Assembly: GCF_017220215.1 (NCBI RefSeq)
Contig: NZ_CP071129.1
Coordinates: forward strand, 1,612,001 to 1,676,000
Length of the DNA: 64,000 bases
Direction: 5' to 3'
DNA from: Caballeronia sp. M1242
Lineage (GTDB): Bacteria > Pseudomonadota > Gammaproteobacteria > Burkholderiales > Burkholderiaceae
Under the pieces are notes generated by a model that worked only from the letters and a program-made list of their open reading frames with translations, did not search any database and was not told where the DNA came from. Below are positions 1-8,609 of this stretch, in pieces. The translations under genes were made by a program, and so were the position numbers. Each line of letters starts with the position of its first letter. The stretch's first letter is position 1.

Positions 1-341
1 AGCACGCGGTCGTTGTGCATGACCTTCTGCATCTCGCCGTTGGGCAGGAAGAGATCGTCCTGGCCGTCATCGCGGATCAGAAAACCGAAGCCGTCGCGAT
101 GACCCTGCACGCGCCCCGCGACGAAGTTCGACGGATGCGTGAGCTGATAATGGCCGCGCTTGTCGAGCCGGATTTGCCCGTCGCGTTCCATGGCCGCCAG
201 TCGCTTGAAAAATCCTTCGCGCTCCTGGCGCTTGATCGACAGGGCCTCGGCGATGTCGTTCGCGGAGTGAGGCGTTTCGCTCGTGCGCAGCACGCCGAGA
301 ATCTCTTCGCGGCTGGGAATCGGATACGGATATTTGCTCAA
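1..341 (-). CDS. rnr: Ribonuclease R, N-terminal part (runs off left edge)
   Basis: Only the first 113 codons are present; the gene continues beyond the left edge. RNase R is a processive 3'-5' exoribonuclease that degrades structured RNA and helps in rRNA quality control. The visible part begins SKYPYPIPSREEILGVL, continues through a winged-helix segment (IAEALSIKRQEREGFF) and enters the first cold-shock OB fold (GRVQGHRDGFGFLI), the usual RNase R order. The frame upstream of the conserved residues is closed by a TAA and holds no ATG or GTG, so the TTG at 341 is the first usable start. The ribosome site is weak (GAGAAGAAC). Confidence 0.9.
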   Translation of the reverse strand, partial: MSKYPYPIPSREEILGVLRTSETPHSANDIAEALSIKRQEREGFFKRLAAMERDGQIRLDKRGHYQLTHPSNFVAGRVQGHRDGFGFLIRDDGQDDLFLPNGEMQKVMHNDRV

Positions 342-516
342 GGGCTTAATAGAGTTCTTCTCGTTGGACTGGACTTTCGCCGTGTTTTGCCGTTAGTCGA
401 GCGGCAATCGTTGAAATCATTCTAACACTGCCTATTGTGGACTCCGGCTGCCAGGCCGGCGCTCGCGCCTTACACGTAAGCAAACCGCAGCCCTGACGTG
501 AGCCGCGTCGAAATGC

Positions 517-544
517 TTGACAGCGGTTCCCGAGTCGCTATAAT
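517..544 (+). promoter_or_regulatory. Sigma-70 promoter of the first tRNA-Leu
   Basis: A perfect -35 TTGACA (517-522) and perfect -10 TATAAT (539-544) are separated by 16 bp. Transcription would start about 45 bp before the mature tRNA. Confidence 0.88.
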
Positions 545-596
545 GGCGTTCTTTGCTGCTGAACGCACGCAAAGAAACACGCAGTAACGCACCCTT

Positions 597-683
597 GCCC
601 AGGTGGCGGAATTGGTAGACGCACTAGGTTCAGGTCCTAGCGGTGGCAACACCGTGGAGGTTCGAGTCCTCTCTTGGGCACCA
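597..683 (+). tRNA. tRNA-Leu(CAG), copy 1
   Basis: An 87-nt class II tRNA with an encoded CCA end. The acceptor stem pairs GCCCAGG with CTTGGGC and contains one G-U pair. The anticodon arm CTAGG-TTCAGGT-CCTAG gives anticodon CAG, reading CUG, and the extra arm is long as in leucine tRNAs. A consensus promoter precedes it and a terminator follows. A second copy at 819-905 differs by one acceptor-stem base. Confidence 0.97.
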
Positions 684-692
684 GATGTCAGG

Positions 693-720
693 AAACGCCA
701 CCTTCGGGTGGCGTTTTCTT
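693..720 (+). terminator. Intrinsic terminator after tRNA-Leu copy 1
   Basis: Ten-base arms AAACGCCACC and GGTGGCGTTT close a stable TTCG tetraloop and lead into TTTTCTTTTT. Confidence 0.9.
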
Positions 721-768
721 TTTATGCGGAGACCGTGCTTTTCGGCTCCTGCCGGTCGTGAAGCGCAG

Positions 769-796
769 TTGACACGGCTCGGCTTCCCGCTAAAAT
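769..796 (+). promoter_or_regulatory. Sigma-70 promoter of the second tRNA-Leu
   Basis: -35 TTGACA (769-774) and -10 TAAAAT (791-796), 16-bp spacer. It is independent of the first tRNA-Leu promoter, and the flanking sequence is unrelated to it. Confidence 0.85.
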
Positions 797-818
797 AGCG
801 GGCTCGCTGTACCCCTTG

Positions 819-905
819 GCCCAGGTGGCGGAATTGGTAGACGCACTAGGTTCAGGTCCTAGCGGTGGCAACACCGTGGAGGTTCGAGTCCTCTCCTGGG
901 CACCA
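819..905 (+). tRNA. tRNA-Leu(CAG), copy 2
   Basis: An 87-nt tRNA identical to copy 1 except that the acceptor 3' strand is CCTGGGC, giving a fully Watson-Crick stem. It has the same CAG anticodon and encoded CCA, and its own promoter and terminator. Confidence 0.97.
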
Positions 906-924
906 AGGTCCCTTTCTCGCGAAG

Positions 925-959
925 AGCCCCACGCATATGCACGTGGGGCTTTTTGTTTT
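925..959 (+). terminator. Intrinsic terminator after tRNA-Leu copy 2
   Basis: Nine-base arms AGCCCCACG and CGTGGGGCT flank an 8-nt loop and are followed by TTTTTGTTTT. The remainder of the gap to the next gene at 1197 shows nothing I can name. Confidence 0.9.
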
Positions 960-1196
960 CTGCGCGCGATTTTTCTGCTTATTTAGCGGCTTCGATTTGC
1001 TTTCGTTTTTATTCGACGTATGACTCGGAGCAAAGCGAAATGAATGGATCGGCCGCGTTATCGTCTTCTCTCCATTAGTAACGATCAGCACGCTCTTGAA
1101 CGGCGGCGTACACTCGTCCTGCCCGCGTGGCCGCATGACCGCCGCGTGCAATCGCATTGCATATCATCGATCAATACTGATACGGAGACCCAGGCG

Positions 1197-2417
1197 ATGA
1201 GTTGGACGCGAGAACAAAGAAACGTAACGATTGCCGCTTATCTCGGCTGGACGCTGGACGCATTCGATTTTTTCCTGATGGTTTTCGTCCTGAAGGATAT
1301 TGCCGCGGAATTCAACACGAAGATTCCCGAAGTCGCCTTTGCCATTACGCTCACGCTCGCCATGCGCCCTATCGGCGCGCTGATATTCGGCCGGCTCGCG
1401 GACAAGTTCGGCCGCCGTCCGACGCTGATGGTCAATATCGCGTGTTATTCGTTGCTGGAGTTACTATCCGGCCTCTCGCCCAACCTGACGACGCTTCTCA
1501 TCTTGCGCTCGCTTTTCGGCATCGCGATGGGCGGTGAATGGGGCGTCGGCTCTGCGCTGACGATGGAAACCGTGCCGCCCAAGGCGCGCGGCTTCGTGTC
1601 CGGCTTGCTGCAAGCCGGTTATCCGAGCGGTTATCTGCTGGCGTCGATCGTATTCGGCGTGCTGTATCAGTTCGTCGGCTGGCGCGGCATGTTTTTTGTC
1701 GGCGTCGCGCCCGCGCTGCTGGTGCTTTATGTCCGTGCGCATGTGCCGGAATCTCCCGCGTGGCGTGCGATGGAAAAACGCGCGCGCCCCGGCTTGCTCG
1801 CGACGCTCAAGCAGAACTGGACGCTTTCTCTCTACGCGATCATCTTGATGACCGCATTCAATTTCTTCTCGCACGGCACGCAGGATCTTTATCCGACGTT
1901 TCTGCGCGAACAGCATCACTTCGATCCGCATACCGTGTCCATCATTACCATCGTGCTGAATATCGGCGCGATTGTCGGGGGATTGTTTTTCGGGTCGTTG
2001 TCTGAGCGAATCGGGCGGCGTGTGACCATTTTTATCGCGGCACTGATTGCGTTGCCGGTGCTTTATCTGTGGGCGTTTTCGGTAACTCCGGTTGCGCTGG
2101 CGATCGGCGCGTTTCTGATGCAAATATCGGTGCAAGGCGCGTGGGGCGTGATTCCGGTGCATTTGAACGAGATATCACCCGATGAGATTCGCGCCACTTT
2201 TCCTGGGCTCGTGTATCAACTCGGCAATTTGCTGGCCGCAATCAATGCGACGATGCAGGCGTCGATTGCCACTTCGCATGGAAACAACTACGGCATGGCG
2301 ATGGCGATCGTCGCGGGTACGGTTGCGGTGGTGATCGCGGCGTTGATTTTCTTTAGCCGGGAGCGCAGGGGGATCGATATGACCCGGTCGGCGGAGGAAG
2401 TGGGGGCGACGGGATAG
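1197..2417 (+). CDS. MFS carboxylate/sialate-type transporter (SHS family)
   Basis: A 406-residue, twelve-helix inner-membrane proton symporter of the major facilitator superfamily. The N terminus AYLGWTLDAFDFFLMVFVL and the signature loop RLADKFGRRPTLM (between helices 2 and 3) match the SHS branch, which includes sialic acid and lactate/pyruvate carriers; the real substrate cannot be read from sequence. A second loop SERIGRRVTIF mirrors the first in the C-terminal half. The frame is open upstream to 1044, but the ATG at 1197 is preceded by GGAG at a good distance and starts the conserved part (MSWTREQRN). It stands alone between the tRNA-Leu pair and a DUF1571 gene. Confidence 0.85.
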   Translation: MSWTREQRNVTIAAYLGWTLDAFDFFLMVFVLKDIAAEFNTKIPEVAFAITLTLAMRPIGALIFGRLADKFGRRPTLMVNIACYSLLELLSGLSPNLTTLLILRSLFGIAMGGEWGVGSALTMETVPPKARGFVSGLLQAGYPSGYLLASIVFGVLYQFVGWRGMFFVGVAPALLVLYVRAHVPESPAWRAMEKRARPGLLATLKQNWTLSLYAIILMTAFNFFSHGTQDLYPTFLREQHHFDPHTVSIITIVLNIGAIVGGLFFGSLSERIGRRVTIFIAALIALPVLYLWAFSVTPVALAIGAFLMQISVQGAWGVIPVHLNEISPDEIRATFPGLVYQLGNLLAAINATMQASIATSHGNNYGMAMAIVAGTVAVVIAALIFFSRERRGIDMTRSAEEVGATG

Positions 2418-2559
2418 GGCTTGGGGCCTAGGTAGTGGGCGTCCGGCGAACCTGTTGGACGCCTCGCCCGACGACTCCCGCTTGCGCTCGAAGGAAGAAT
2501 CCTTGCAGCTCCCCGTTTACACCTGACCACTCCGGCACCGTCAAACGGGAAGACAAGTC

Positions 2560-3441
2560 ATGACGCAAGCGCACGTCCGTCGCCTCCTCCACTCGACGCT
2601 CGCGTGCGCGCTCTCAGCGGCGATTACCACTAGCCCGGCCCCCGCCCGAGCGACTCCGCAGCTGGCGGTCAACGAAATCGCCAGCCAGACTGCCTATCGA
2701 CAAGCCCAATGGCTCGCACGCGCCGCCGCCGACGGCAAGCTCGCGCGCCTCACAGACGACGAACTCGTCGCCCTCTTTCGCTCACTCGATCCCGCGACGC
2801 TGCCGCGCTACCTGCGCGACGGCTTGGTCCGCTATGCGTCGTGCGAATTCACGATCCTTCGACGCGAGCGCATCGGCGGAAAATGGCCGAAGCGGCCCGA
2901 CCACATGCTCGTGCGCGTCACGCGCGAGCCGCTGCGCATCTACGCCAGATGGCTGCCGGATGGCGCCCATGCGGGCCAAGAAGTCATCTACGACGAGTCC
3001 AAGCGCCCCGACGAGCTATACGGCCATCTCGGCGGCGTGCTCGGTGTCGTGCCGATGTGGACATCGCTGAACGGACCACTCGCCCGCGCGCAATCGAACC
3101 ATTCGATCCGCGAGCTCGGCATCGATGCCGTGACGCAGCGTTTCATCGGCGAAGGCAGGAAGTTCGCCGACGCCGGCATCACCCAGCCGTCGGATATCGC
3201 GGTGTCGACCGTTAATGGCGTGCGCGTCGTCGCGTTGACCTATGTCGCGCCGGCCGGGCAACCCGACTTCTATGCGAAGCGCGAAGTGATCGACCTCGAT
3301 CTCGAAGCGCCGCTCATTCGCGCGGTCGAATCCTTCGACAACGACGGCACAGTGTTCGAAAGCGTCGTCTTCGAACACATCGAGCCGAAGTCGTTCGACG
3401 GCCTGACATTCGATCCACGCAACCCCGACTACCGCTTCTGA
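2560..3441 (+). CDS. Exported DUF1571-family protein
   Basis: A 293-residue protein with a signal peptide (hydrophobic stretch LACALSAAITTSPAPARA, probable cleavage near residue 31). The mature part contains the pattern of DUF1571 proteins: a segment with ILRRERIGGKW, the EPLRIYARWL stretch and GQEVIYDES. Members are periplasmic or envelope proteins of unknown function. It has no obvious operon partner: 142 bp separate it from the MFS gene and 170 bp from the next small gene. The family call is from remembered motif pattern, not a search. Confidence 0.72.
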   Translation: MTQAHVRRLLHSTLACALSAAITTSPAPARATPQLAVNEIASQTAYRQAQWLARAAADGKLARLTDDELVALFRSLDPATLPRYLRDGLVRYASCEFTILRRERIGGKWPKRPDHMLVRVTREPLRIYARWLPDGAHAGQEVIYDESKRPDELYGHLGGVLGVVPMWTSLNGPLARAQSNHSIRELGIDAVTQRFIGEGRKFADAGITQPSDIAVSTVNGVRVVALTYVAPAGQPDFYAKREVIDLDLEAPLIRAVESFDNDGTVFESVVFEHIEPKSFDGLTFDPRNPDYRF

Positions 3442-3611
3442 AGCGCGCGCCGACGGCGTGACATACGCTGTAACACGCGCCTCGCTGCCGACGCGCAGCG
3501 TTTAAGTCTCGCCTAAGTTTCGGCCGATACGCTTGCCGCACTTCATCATCGACATCCACGACGCCGCTCTGTCCGCGGCGCGAATCGTCATGTAAACCAA
3601 GGAGTTCGCGC

Positions 3612-3851
3612 ATGAACCTCCGCTCTGCTTCGGCTCCCGTGCGAGCCATCAAACGGCTCTTGAGTCATCACGAAATCGCCACGCTGCTCTTGCTGATGCA
3701 CGCGCCGATCGACGCGATGGCCGCACCGCCCGATGTGACCTCGCTGCAGGAGTACGGCTACGTCGAAATCGTCTCGCCGGGCGCGGACGGCCCCAAGGTG
3801 CGCCTCACCGAAGACGGCAACGCCGTTCTGCGCGGCTTGGGCGTCAAGTAA
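3612..3851 (+). CDS. Small winged-helix-like protein, unknown function
   Basis: A 79-residue protein with a strong ribosome site (AAGGAG, 8 bases before ATG). The pattern HEIATLLLLMHAP, then LQEYGYVEIV, then VRLTEDGNAVLRGLG looks like one helix-turn-helix with a wing, as in small MarR or PadR-like DNA binders. It has no signal peptide. It lies 70 bp upstream of surE on the same strand and could be cotranscribed with it. I do not recognise a named family. Confidence 0.65.
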   Translation: MNLRSASAPVRAIKRLLSHHEIATLLLLMHAPIDAMAAPPDVTSLQEYGYVEIVSPGADGPKVRLTEDGNAVLRGLGVK

Positions 3852-3921
3852 GCGCCCGTCTGCCCGTCGCGATCTCTGTAATAATCGGTCGACCTGTTAA
3901 CCGACCGAGGAGTGATTCGCG

Positions 3922-4710
3922 ATGCCCGCCATGGAACCCATCGTCCAACGTGTGCTGCTGACCAACGACGACGGCATCGACGCGCCCGGCCTGGCCGTGC
4001 TCGAAGCTGTCGCCGCAGAGCTTGCGCACGAAGTCTGGGTCGTCGCGCCCGAGCACGATCAGAGCGGCACTTCGCACTCCATCAGCCTGCATTCGCCGCT
4101 GCGCATTTCGCGTCAGGGCGAGCGGCGCTTCGGCGTTCAGGGCACGCCCGGCGATTGCGTCGTGATGGCCGCGCGGCATCTCATGAAAGATGCGCCGCCG
4201 ACGCTCGTGTTGTCGGGCATCAATCGCGGCGCGAACCTCGGCGTCGAGACGATGTTCTCGGGCACCGTCGGCGCGGCGATGACGGGCCTTCTGCTCGGCC
4301 TGCCGTCCATTGCGCTCAGTCAGACGTTCTCCGACCGTGAGAGCGTGCGCTGGGATACGGCGCGAGCGCTCGCGCCCGGCGTGATCCGTCAGTTGCTGGC
4401 CATCTCGCACGACGCGCCGACCTGTCTTAATGTCAACTTCCCGGACTGCGATGCATCCGCGGCGGGTCCGCTCACGGTGACGCGGCAAGGCGTCGGGCTC
4501 GTGGAAGGCATCGACGTGGTCGATGAGACCGATCCGCGCGGCATCGACTACTTCTGGCTGAGATTCCAGCGCGGTCAGCGCAAGAACGCGCCCGACAGCG
4601 AGACCGCCGTGGTCGCGAGCAAGCGCATCTCGGTGACGCCGCTGCATTTCGATCGCACCGATTCGCGCACGTTCGCCACGCTCGAAGCCGGTCTGCGCGG
4701 CGGCGCGTGA
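3922..4710 (+). CDS. surE: SurE-family 5'-nucleotidase (divergent copy)
   Basis: A 262-residue metal-dependent phosphatase that dephosphorylates nucleoside monophosphates in the cytoplasm. It shows the SurE motifs in order: TNDDG (14-18, metal-binding Asp16 and Asp17), HDQSGTSHS (45-53) and SGINRGANLG (98-107, with Asn101). It has TNDDG rather than the common SNDDG. It is not beside pcm, nlpD or rpoS, the usual surE context, so it is probably a second, paralogous copy. The ATG at 3922 has GAGGAG upstream; an internal ATG at codon 4 is a weaker alternative. Confidence 0.85.
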   Translation: MPAMEPIVQRVLLTNDDGIDAPGLAVLEAVAAELAHEVWVVAPEHDQSGTSHSISLHSPLRISRQGERRFGVQGTPGDCVVMAARHLMKDAPPTLVLSGINRGANLGVETMFSGTVGAAMTGLLLGLPSIALSQTFSDRESVRWDTARALAPGVIRQLLAISHDAPTCLNVNFPDCDASAAGPLTVTRQGVGLVEGIDVVDETDPRGIDYFWLRFQRGQRKNAPDSETAVVASKRISVTPLHFDRTDSRTFATLEAGLRGGA

Positions 4711-4818
4711 GCCTAGAGCCTTTCCTCCCAGACGCCACGGACGGTTTCTCGTATCCTGCGTCGGCAACGCGCCCGGCAACGGCTTCGGGCGCCACGATCA
4801 CAAAAACAAGGAGGCACT

Positions 4819-5268
4819 ATGAAGCACTTCGTCCGCATCGCGGCTGGCGCGCTTATCGCGATGTCGGCGGCGGGCGCGTTCGCGCAGGCGTCGTCGCCCG
4901 CGGGTACCTGGCAAACCATCGATGACGCCACCGGCAAGCCGAAGGCGATCATCCAGATCATCGACGACGGTAGCGGGCAGCTCTCCGGCAAGGTGGTACG
5001 CGGCATTGGCGAATTCGATCATCCGGACCGGCGCTGCACCGCGTGCACCGACGACCGGAAGGATCAACTGGTCAAAGGCATGACCATCATCACGGGCATG
5101 AAGCCAAACGGCGATACGTGGGAAGGCGGCCAGATTCTGGACCCGGAAAACGGCAAGCTGTACAAGTGCAAGATGAAGCTGGAAGACGGCGGTCAGAAGC
5201 TGGTGGTGCGCGGTTATATCGGCGTGTCGCTGCTCGGGCGCTCGCAAACGTGGGTGCGGCAGCAGTAG
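4819..5268 (+). CDS. Exported DUF2147-family protein
   Basis: A 149-residue exported protein. The signal peptide is MKHFVRIAAGALIAMSAAG followed by AFA/QA. The mature domain starts SPAGTWQTIDD and carries the DUF2147 pattern: GKVVRGIGEF, a CTACTDD segment with two cysteines, GMTIITGMK, WEGGQILDPENGK and GYIGVSLLGRSQTW. This is a lipocalin-like beta-barrel family of unknown role, common in Burkholderiales. It is preceded by AAGGAGG and followed by a bidirectional terminator shared with the convergent DUF4096 gene. Confidence 0.85.
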   Translation: MKHFVRIAAGALIAMSAAGAFAQASSPAGTWQTIDDATGKPKAIIQIIDDGSGQLSGKVVRGIGEFDHPDRRCTACTDDRKDQLVKGMTIITGMKPNGDTWEGGQILDPENGKLYKCKMKLEDGGQKLVVRGYIGVSLLGRSQTWVRQQ

Positions 5269-5290
5269 CACTTCTTGATCTGCAAAGAAA

Positions 5291-5330
5291 AACGGGCGGA
5301 AGACTGAGTGTCTTCCGCCCGTTTCTTTTG
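5291..5330 (+). terminator. Bidirectional intrinsic terminator
   Basis: Fourteen-base arms (AACGGGCGGAAGAC and its complement) flank TGAGT. T-rich tails lie on both sides, so it can end both the DUF2147 transcript and the convergent DUF4096 transcript. Confidence 0.88.
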
Positions 5331-5344
5331 GTTCAGCGCGCAGT

Positions 5345-5761
5345 TCAGGCAGCGTGACGAACCGCCTCGTCGTCCTGCGGCGAGCGCGCCGCCGCGATGG
5401 CGCGCATCGGCTCCAAGGCTTGCGCTGTCACAACAGGCAATTCGGCCGGCACGCGCATGCGCGACGTCATGAGCCCGTACAGCGATTCACCGGCTGGGCC
5501 GAAGAGCTGCGTCATCACGCGCAGCAGCACGCCCGATTCATGCCACGCCTTGAAGCGCCGATGGCACGTCTGATACGACGGGTATTTGCGCGGCAGCGTG
5601 GACCACGACGCGCCGCTATACATGACCCACAGCACGCCGTTGAGCACGGCACGCGTGTTGGCCAGAGGACGGCCGCGCAACTCCGAGCGCGGACGCAATT
5701 CCGGAAGCAGCGGCGCGACCATCTGCCATTCTTCGTCGGACATATCGCGGTAGGGTTTCAC
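5345..5761 (-). CDS. DUF4096 protein, IS5 transposase N-terminal domain only
   Basis: A 138-residue protein made of the N-terminal DNA-binding domain of IS4/IS5 transposases (MSDEEWQMVAPLLPE, then RGRPLANTRAVLNGVLWVMY, then WSTLPRKYPSYQTCHRRF). The DDE catalytic domain that follows in a real transposase is absent; the protein ends in a short unrelated tail. No terminal inverted repeats or second ORF are visible. The GTG start has GGAGAG upstream. A paralogue lies at 33264-33665. This looks like a domesticated DNA-binding protein rather than a mobile element, but its role is unknown. Confidence 0.8.
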   Translation of the reverse strand: MKPYRDMSDEEWQMVAPLLPELRPRSELRGRPLANTRAVLNGVLWVMYSGASWSTLPRKYPSYQTCHRRFKAWHESGVLLRVMTQLFGPAGESLYGLMTSRMRVPAELPVVTAQALEPMRAIAAARSPQDDEAVRHAA

Positions 5762-5908
5762 GGCATTCTCTCCAATTAACTGCTGATTAATTGGCAGAAC
5801 GATACCGAGTGCCCTTCAACCGGCAAATCAGAGAGGTCCTAATCTTGAAAAACCGGCGAAAGCCTTATGCCGTTTGGCTAGACGCCTGTTTTTGATTCTC
5901 GTATTAGC

Positions 5909-7006
5909 TCACGTAAGCGAAATGTTCGCGAGCCGCCGCGGCGCCTCCAGATACTCTTGCGACTGCATTTCGACGATGCGCGACACCGTGCGCGCGAACT
6001 CGTTCGCCATCGGCCCTTCCACGTACAAGTCCTCCGCCGGCACCGCCGCCGACATCAGCAGCTTCACCTTGTGGTCGTAGAAAACATCGATTAGCCACGT
6101 AAAGCGGCGCGCTTCCGACGCCATGCGCGGCGACATCTGCGGCACGTCCGACAGGATGACCGCGTGGAAGCGGTTCGCGATCTCCAGATAGTCGTTCTGC
6201 GAGCGCGGGCCGCCGCAAAGCGTCGCGAAGTCGAACCACACTACGCCATCCGCTTTGCGCAGCGCCTTGATCTCGCGCTTTTCGATATGCAGGATCGGGC
6301 TTTCGTCAGGAACGGCGGCGAGCTTCGCGTAATCCGCGCGCAGCGCCTTGTCCGCCGCCGCGCCGAGCGGCGTGTGGTACGCCTGCACTTGCGACAGCGT
6401 GCGCTTTCGATAATCGGTGCCCGCGTCGACATTGAGCACGTCGAGATTCTTCTTGAGCAACTCGATGGCGGGCAGCAACCGGTCGCGGTGCAAGCCTTCC
6501 GGATATAGCGTGTCCGGCTGGTAGTTGGACGTCATCACGAACTGCACGCCGTTGTTGAATAAACGGTCCAGCAGCCGATACAGGATCATCGCGTCGGCGA
6601 TATCCGAGACGTGAAATTCGTCGAAGCAGATCAGCCGGTAACGCTTCGCGATGCGCCGCGCCAGTTCGTCGAGCGGATCGGCCTGGCCCTTCAGTTCCTC
6701 CAGTTCCCGATGCACTTCGCGCATGAACTCGTGAAAATGCAGGCGCGTTTTGCGCTGCACCGGCACGACGGCATAGAAGCTGTCCATCAGAAAACTCTTG
6801 CCGCGCCCGACGCCGCCCCACATATACACACCGCGCGGCAGTTCCGGATGCACGAGAAACTTCCGGATCGCGTTCGAGCGGCGCGCCTTGTACGCGACCC
6901 ATTCTTCGTAGCAGCGTTGCAGGCGCGCGACCGCCGCCAGCTGCGCCTCGTCAGACTGGTAGCCCCGCGTGCGCAGTTCGTTTTCGTAGTATTCGGTGAC
7001 GTTCAT
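5909..7006 (-). CDS. zapE: Cell division ATPase ZapE (AFG1-like)
   Basis: A 365-residue AFG1/ZapE AAA-type ATPase. In E. coli ZapE acts at the constricting Z-ring. The Walker A loop is GGVGRGKSF (64-72) and the Walker B is LICFDEFHVSDIADA, followed by the family's TSNYQPDTLYPEGLHRDR segment. It lies 85 bp downstream of lpd on the same strand, with a hairpin (7030-7053) in between, so it may be read through from the suc operon. The gap between its stop and the upstream DUF4096 gene shows no clear terminator. Confidence 0.93.
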   Translation of the reverse strand: MNVTEYYENELRTRGYQSDEAQLAAVARLQRCYEEWVAYKARRSNAIRKFLVHPELPRGVYMWGGVGRGKSFLMDSFYAVVPVQRKTRLHFHEFMREVHRELEELKGQADPLDELARRIAKRYRLICFDEFHVSDIADAMILYRLLDRLFNNGVQFVMTSNYQPDTLYPEGLHRDRLLPAIELLKKNLDVLNVDAGTDYRKRTLSQVQAYHTPLGAAADKALRADYAKLAAVPDESPILHIEKREIKALRKADGVVWFDFATLCGGPRSQNDYLEIANRFHAVILSDVPQMSPRMASEARRFTWLIDVFYDHKVKLLMSAAVPAEDLYVEGPMANEFARTVSRIVEMQSQEYLEAPRRLANISLT

Positions 7007-7029
7007 CTTCTGCCGCTCGATGTGACAAA

Positions 7030-7053
7030 GGCGAGCGGTTTGATCCGCTCGCC
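7030..7053 (-). repeat. Intercistronic hairpin, lpd/zapE
   Basis: A perfect inverted repeat: arms GGCGAGCGG and CCGCTCGCC around TTTGAT. There is no T-run, so it is more likely an mRNA-stability or processing structure than a terminator. Confidence 0.6.
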
Positions 7054-7091
7054 TTCGTGTGCGATGCCTGCTGTTGCCCGAAGTCGAGCGA

Positions 7092-8522
7092 TTACATATT
7101 CAGCGCGCGCTTGTCGACGGCGAGCGCCGCTTCGCGCATCACTTCAGATAGCGAAGGATGCGGATGGCAAATGCGGCCGATGTCTTCCGACGCCGCCTTG
7201 AACTCCATCGCGACGACCGCTTCCGCGATCAGATCCGACGCGTCCGCTGCGATGACATGCACGCCGAGAATCTCGTCGGTCTTCGCGTCCGCGATCATCT
7301 TGACGAAGCCTTCCGCCCGGCCGATGCCCAGCGCGCGGCCATTGGCCATCATCGGGAACTGACCGGTCTTGATCTCGCGGCCTTCGGCCTTGAGCTGCTG
7401 CTCGGTCTTGCCGACCCACGCGATTTCGGGCTCCGTGTAGATGACCCACGGCACGCAGTTGTAGTCGATATGCGGCTTTTGACCGTCGATGATTTCCGCC
7501 ACTGCCACGCCTTCGTCTTCCGCCTTGTGCGCGAGCATCGGGCCGCGCACGACGTCGCCGATAGCGTACACGCCCGGCACGCTCGTCGCGCAGTGATCGT
7601 CCACGTCGATGAAGCCGCGCTCGTTCGCCTTCAGGCCGATGCTTTCCAGACCGAGGTTATCGGTGTTCGGCACGCGTCCGACGGAGACGATCAGGCGGTC
7701 CGCTTCCAGCGTTTGCGCGTTGCCCTGATTGTCCGTGTACGCAATCGACACGCCGTTGCCGGTCGTCTTCACTTCGCCGATCTTCACGCCGAGGTGAATG
7801 TCGAGACCTTGCTTCTTGAACTGCTTGGCGGCTTCCTTCGCGAGCGAATCATCCGCTGCGGCGAGAAACTGCGGCAGCGCTTCGAGCACCGTCACTTCGG
7901 CACCCAGACGACGCCACACCGAGCCGAGTTCCAGACCGATCACGCCCGCGCCGATCACGGCGAGCTTCTTCGGCACCGAGTCGAACGAGAGCGCGCCTTC
8001 GTTGTCGGCGATCAGCTTGTTGTCGACCGGAATGCCCGGCAGATGACGCGCCTTCGAGCCCGTCGCGATGATCACGTTCTTCGCCGTGACGGTTTCCGTT
8101 TCGCCTTCGCCCGACACTTCGATCTGCACGCCGGCGTCCGTCTTGCCGGTGAACTTGCCGTGACCCTTGAGCCACGTGACCTTGTTCTTGCGGAACAGGA
8201 ATTCGATGCCCTTCGTCATCTTTTCGACGATGCCGTCTTTGCGCGCCAGCATCTTCGACACATCGAGCTTCACGTCCGACACGCTGATGCCGTGATCCGC
8301 CAGATGCTTCGACGTATTTTCGAATTCTTCGGAGGACGCGAGCAGCGCCTTCGACGGAATGCAGCCCACGTTCAGGCAGGTGCCGCCGAGCTTCAGCGCG
8401 CCTGCCGGGTTCTTCCACTTCTCGATACACGCAACCGTCTTGCCGAGTTGCGCTGCGCGAATCGCCGCGATATAGCCGCCCGGGCCCGCGCCGATCACGA
8501 CGACATCAAATTCCTTGGACAT
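7092..8522 (-). CDS. lpd: Dihydrolipoyl dehydrogenase (E3)
   Basis: A 476-residue FAD flavoenzyme that reoxidises the dihydrolipoyl arm of SucB with NAD+. Visible features are the FAD dinucleotide fold ([14 protein letters not shown], 7-20), the redox disulfide [15 protein letters not shown] (Cys49 and Cys54), a second NAD-binding fold ([13 protein letters not shown]) and the C-terminal active-site motif [10 protein letters not shown]. The length is normal for the family. As third gene after sucA and sucB it is the dedicated E3 of 2-oxoglutarate dehydrogenase, though E3 is often shared with other complexes. Confidence 0.95.
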   Translation of the reverse strand: MSKEFDVVVIGAGPGGYIAAIRAAQLGKTVACIEKWKNPAGALKLGGTCLNVGCIPSKALLASSEEFENTSKHLADHGISVSDVKLDVSKMLARKDGIVEKMTKGIEFLFRKNKVTWLKGHGKFTGKTDAGVQIEVSGEGETETVTAKNVIIATGSKARHLPGIPVDNKLIADNEGALSFDSVPKKLAVIGAGVIGLELGSVWRRLGAEVTVLEALPQFLAAADDSLAKEAAKQFKKQGLDIHLGVKIGEVKTTGNGVSIAYTDNQGNAQTLEADRLIVSVGRVPNTDNLGLESIGLKANERGFIDVDDHCATSVPGVYAIGDVVRGPMLAHKAEDEGVAVAEIIDGQKPHIDYNCVPWVIYTEPEIAWVGKTEQQLKAEGREIKTGQFPMMANGRALGIGRAEGFVKMIADAKTDEILGVHVIAADASDLIAEAVVAMEFKAASEDIGRICHPHPSLSEVMREAALAVDKRALNM

Positions 8523-8558
8523 GACTTTCCTTGAGTAGACCCCGCTCTTGCGGAGACG

Positions 8559-8600
8559 CCTTCGAGCGGTGCGCGCGAGCCTATCGCGCGCACCGAAGGC
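8559..8600 (-). repeat. Intercistronic hairpin, sucB/lpd
   Basis: A long inverted repeat: inner arms GGTGCGCGCG and CGCGCGCACC around seven bases, extended by outer arms GCCTTC and GAAGGC. No T-run follows on the minus strand. Confidence 0.6.
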
Positions 8601-8609
8601 ACGGTGTTC

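Noticed and set aside
5345..5761. An insertion sequence at the DUF4096 gene
   Set aside because: No terminal inverted repeats, target duplication, catalytic domain or orfB are present, so it is listed as a gene and not as a mobile element.
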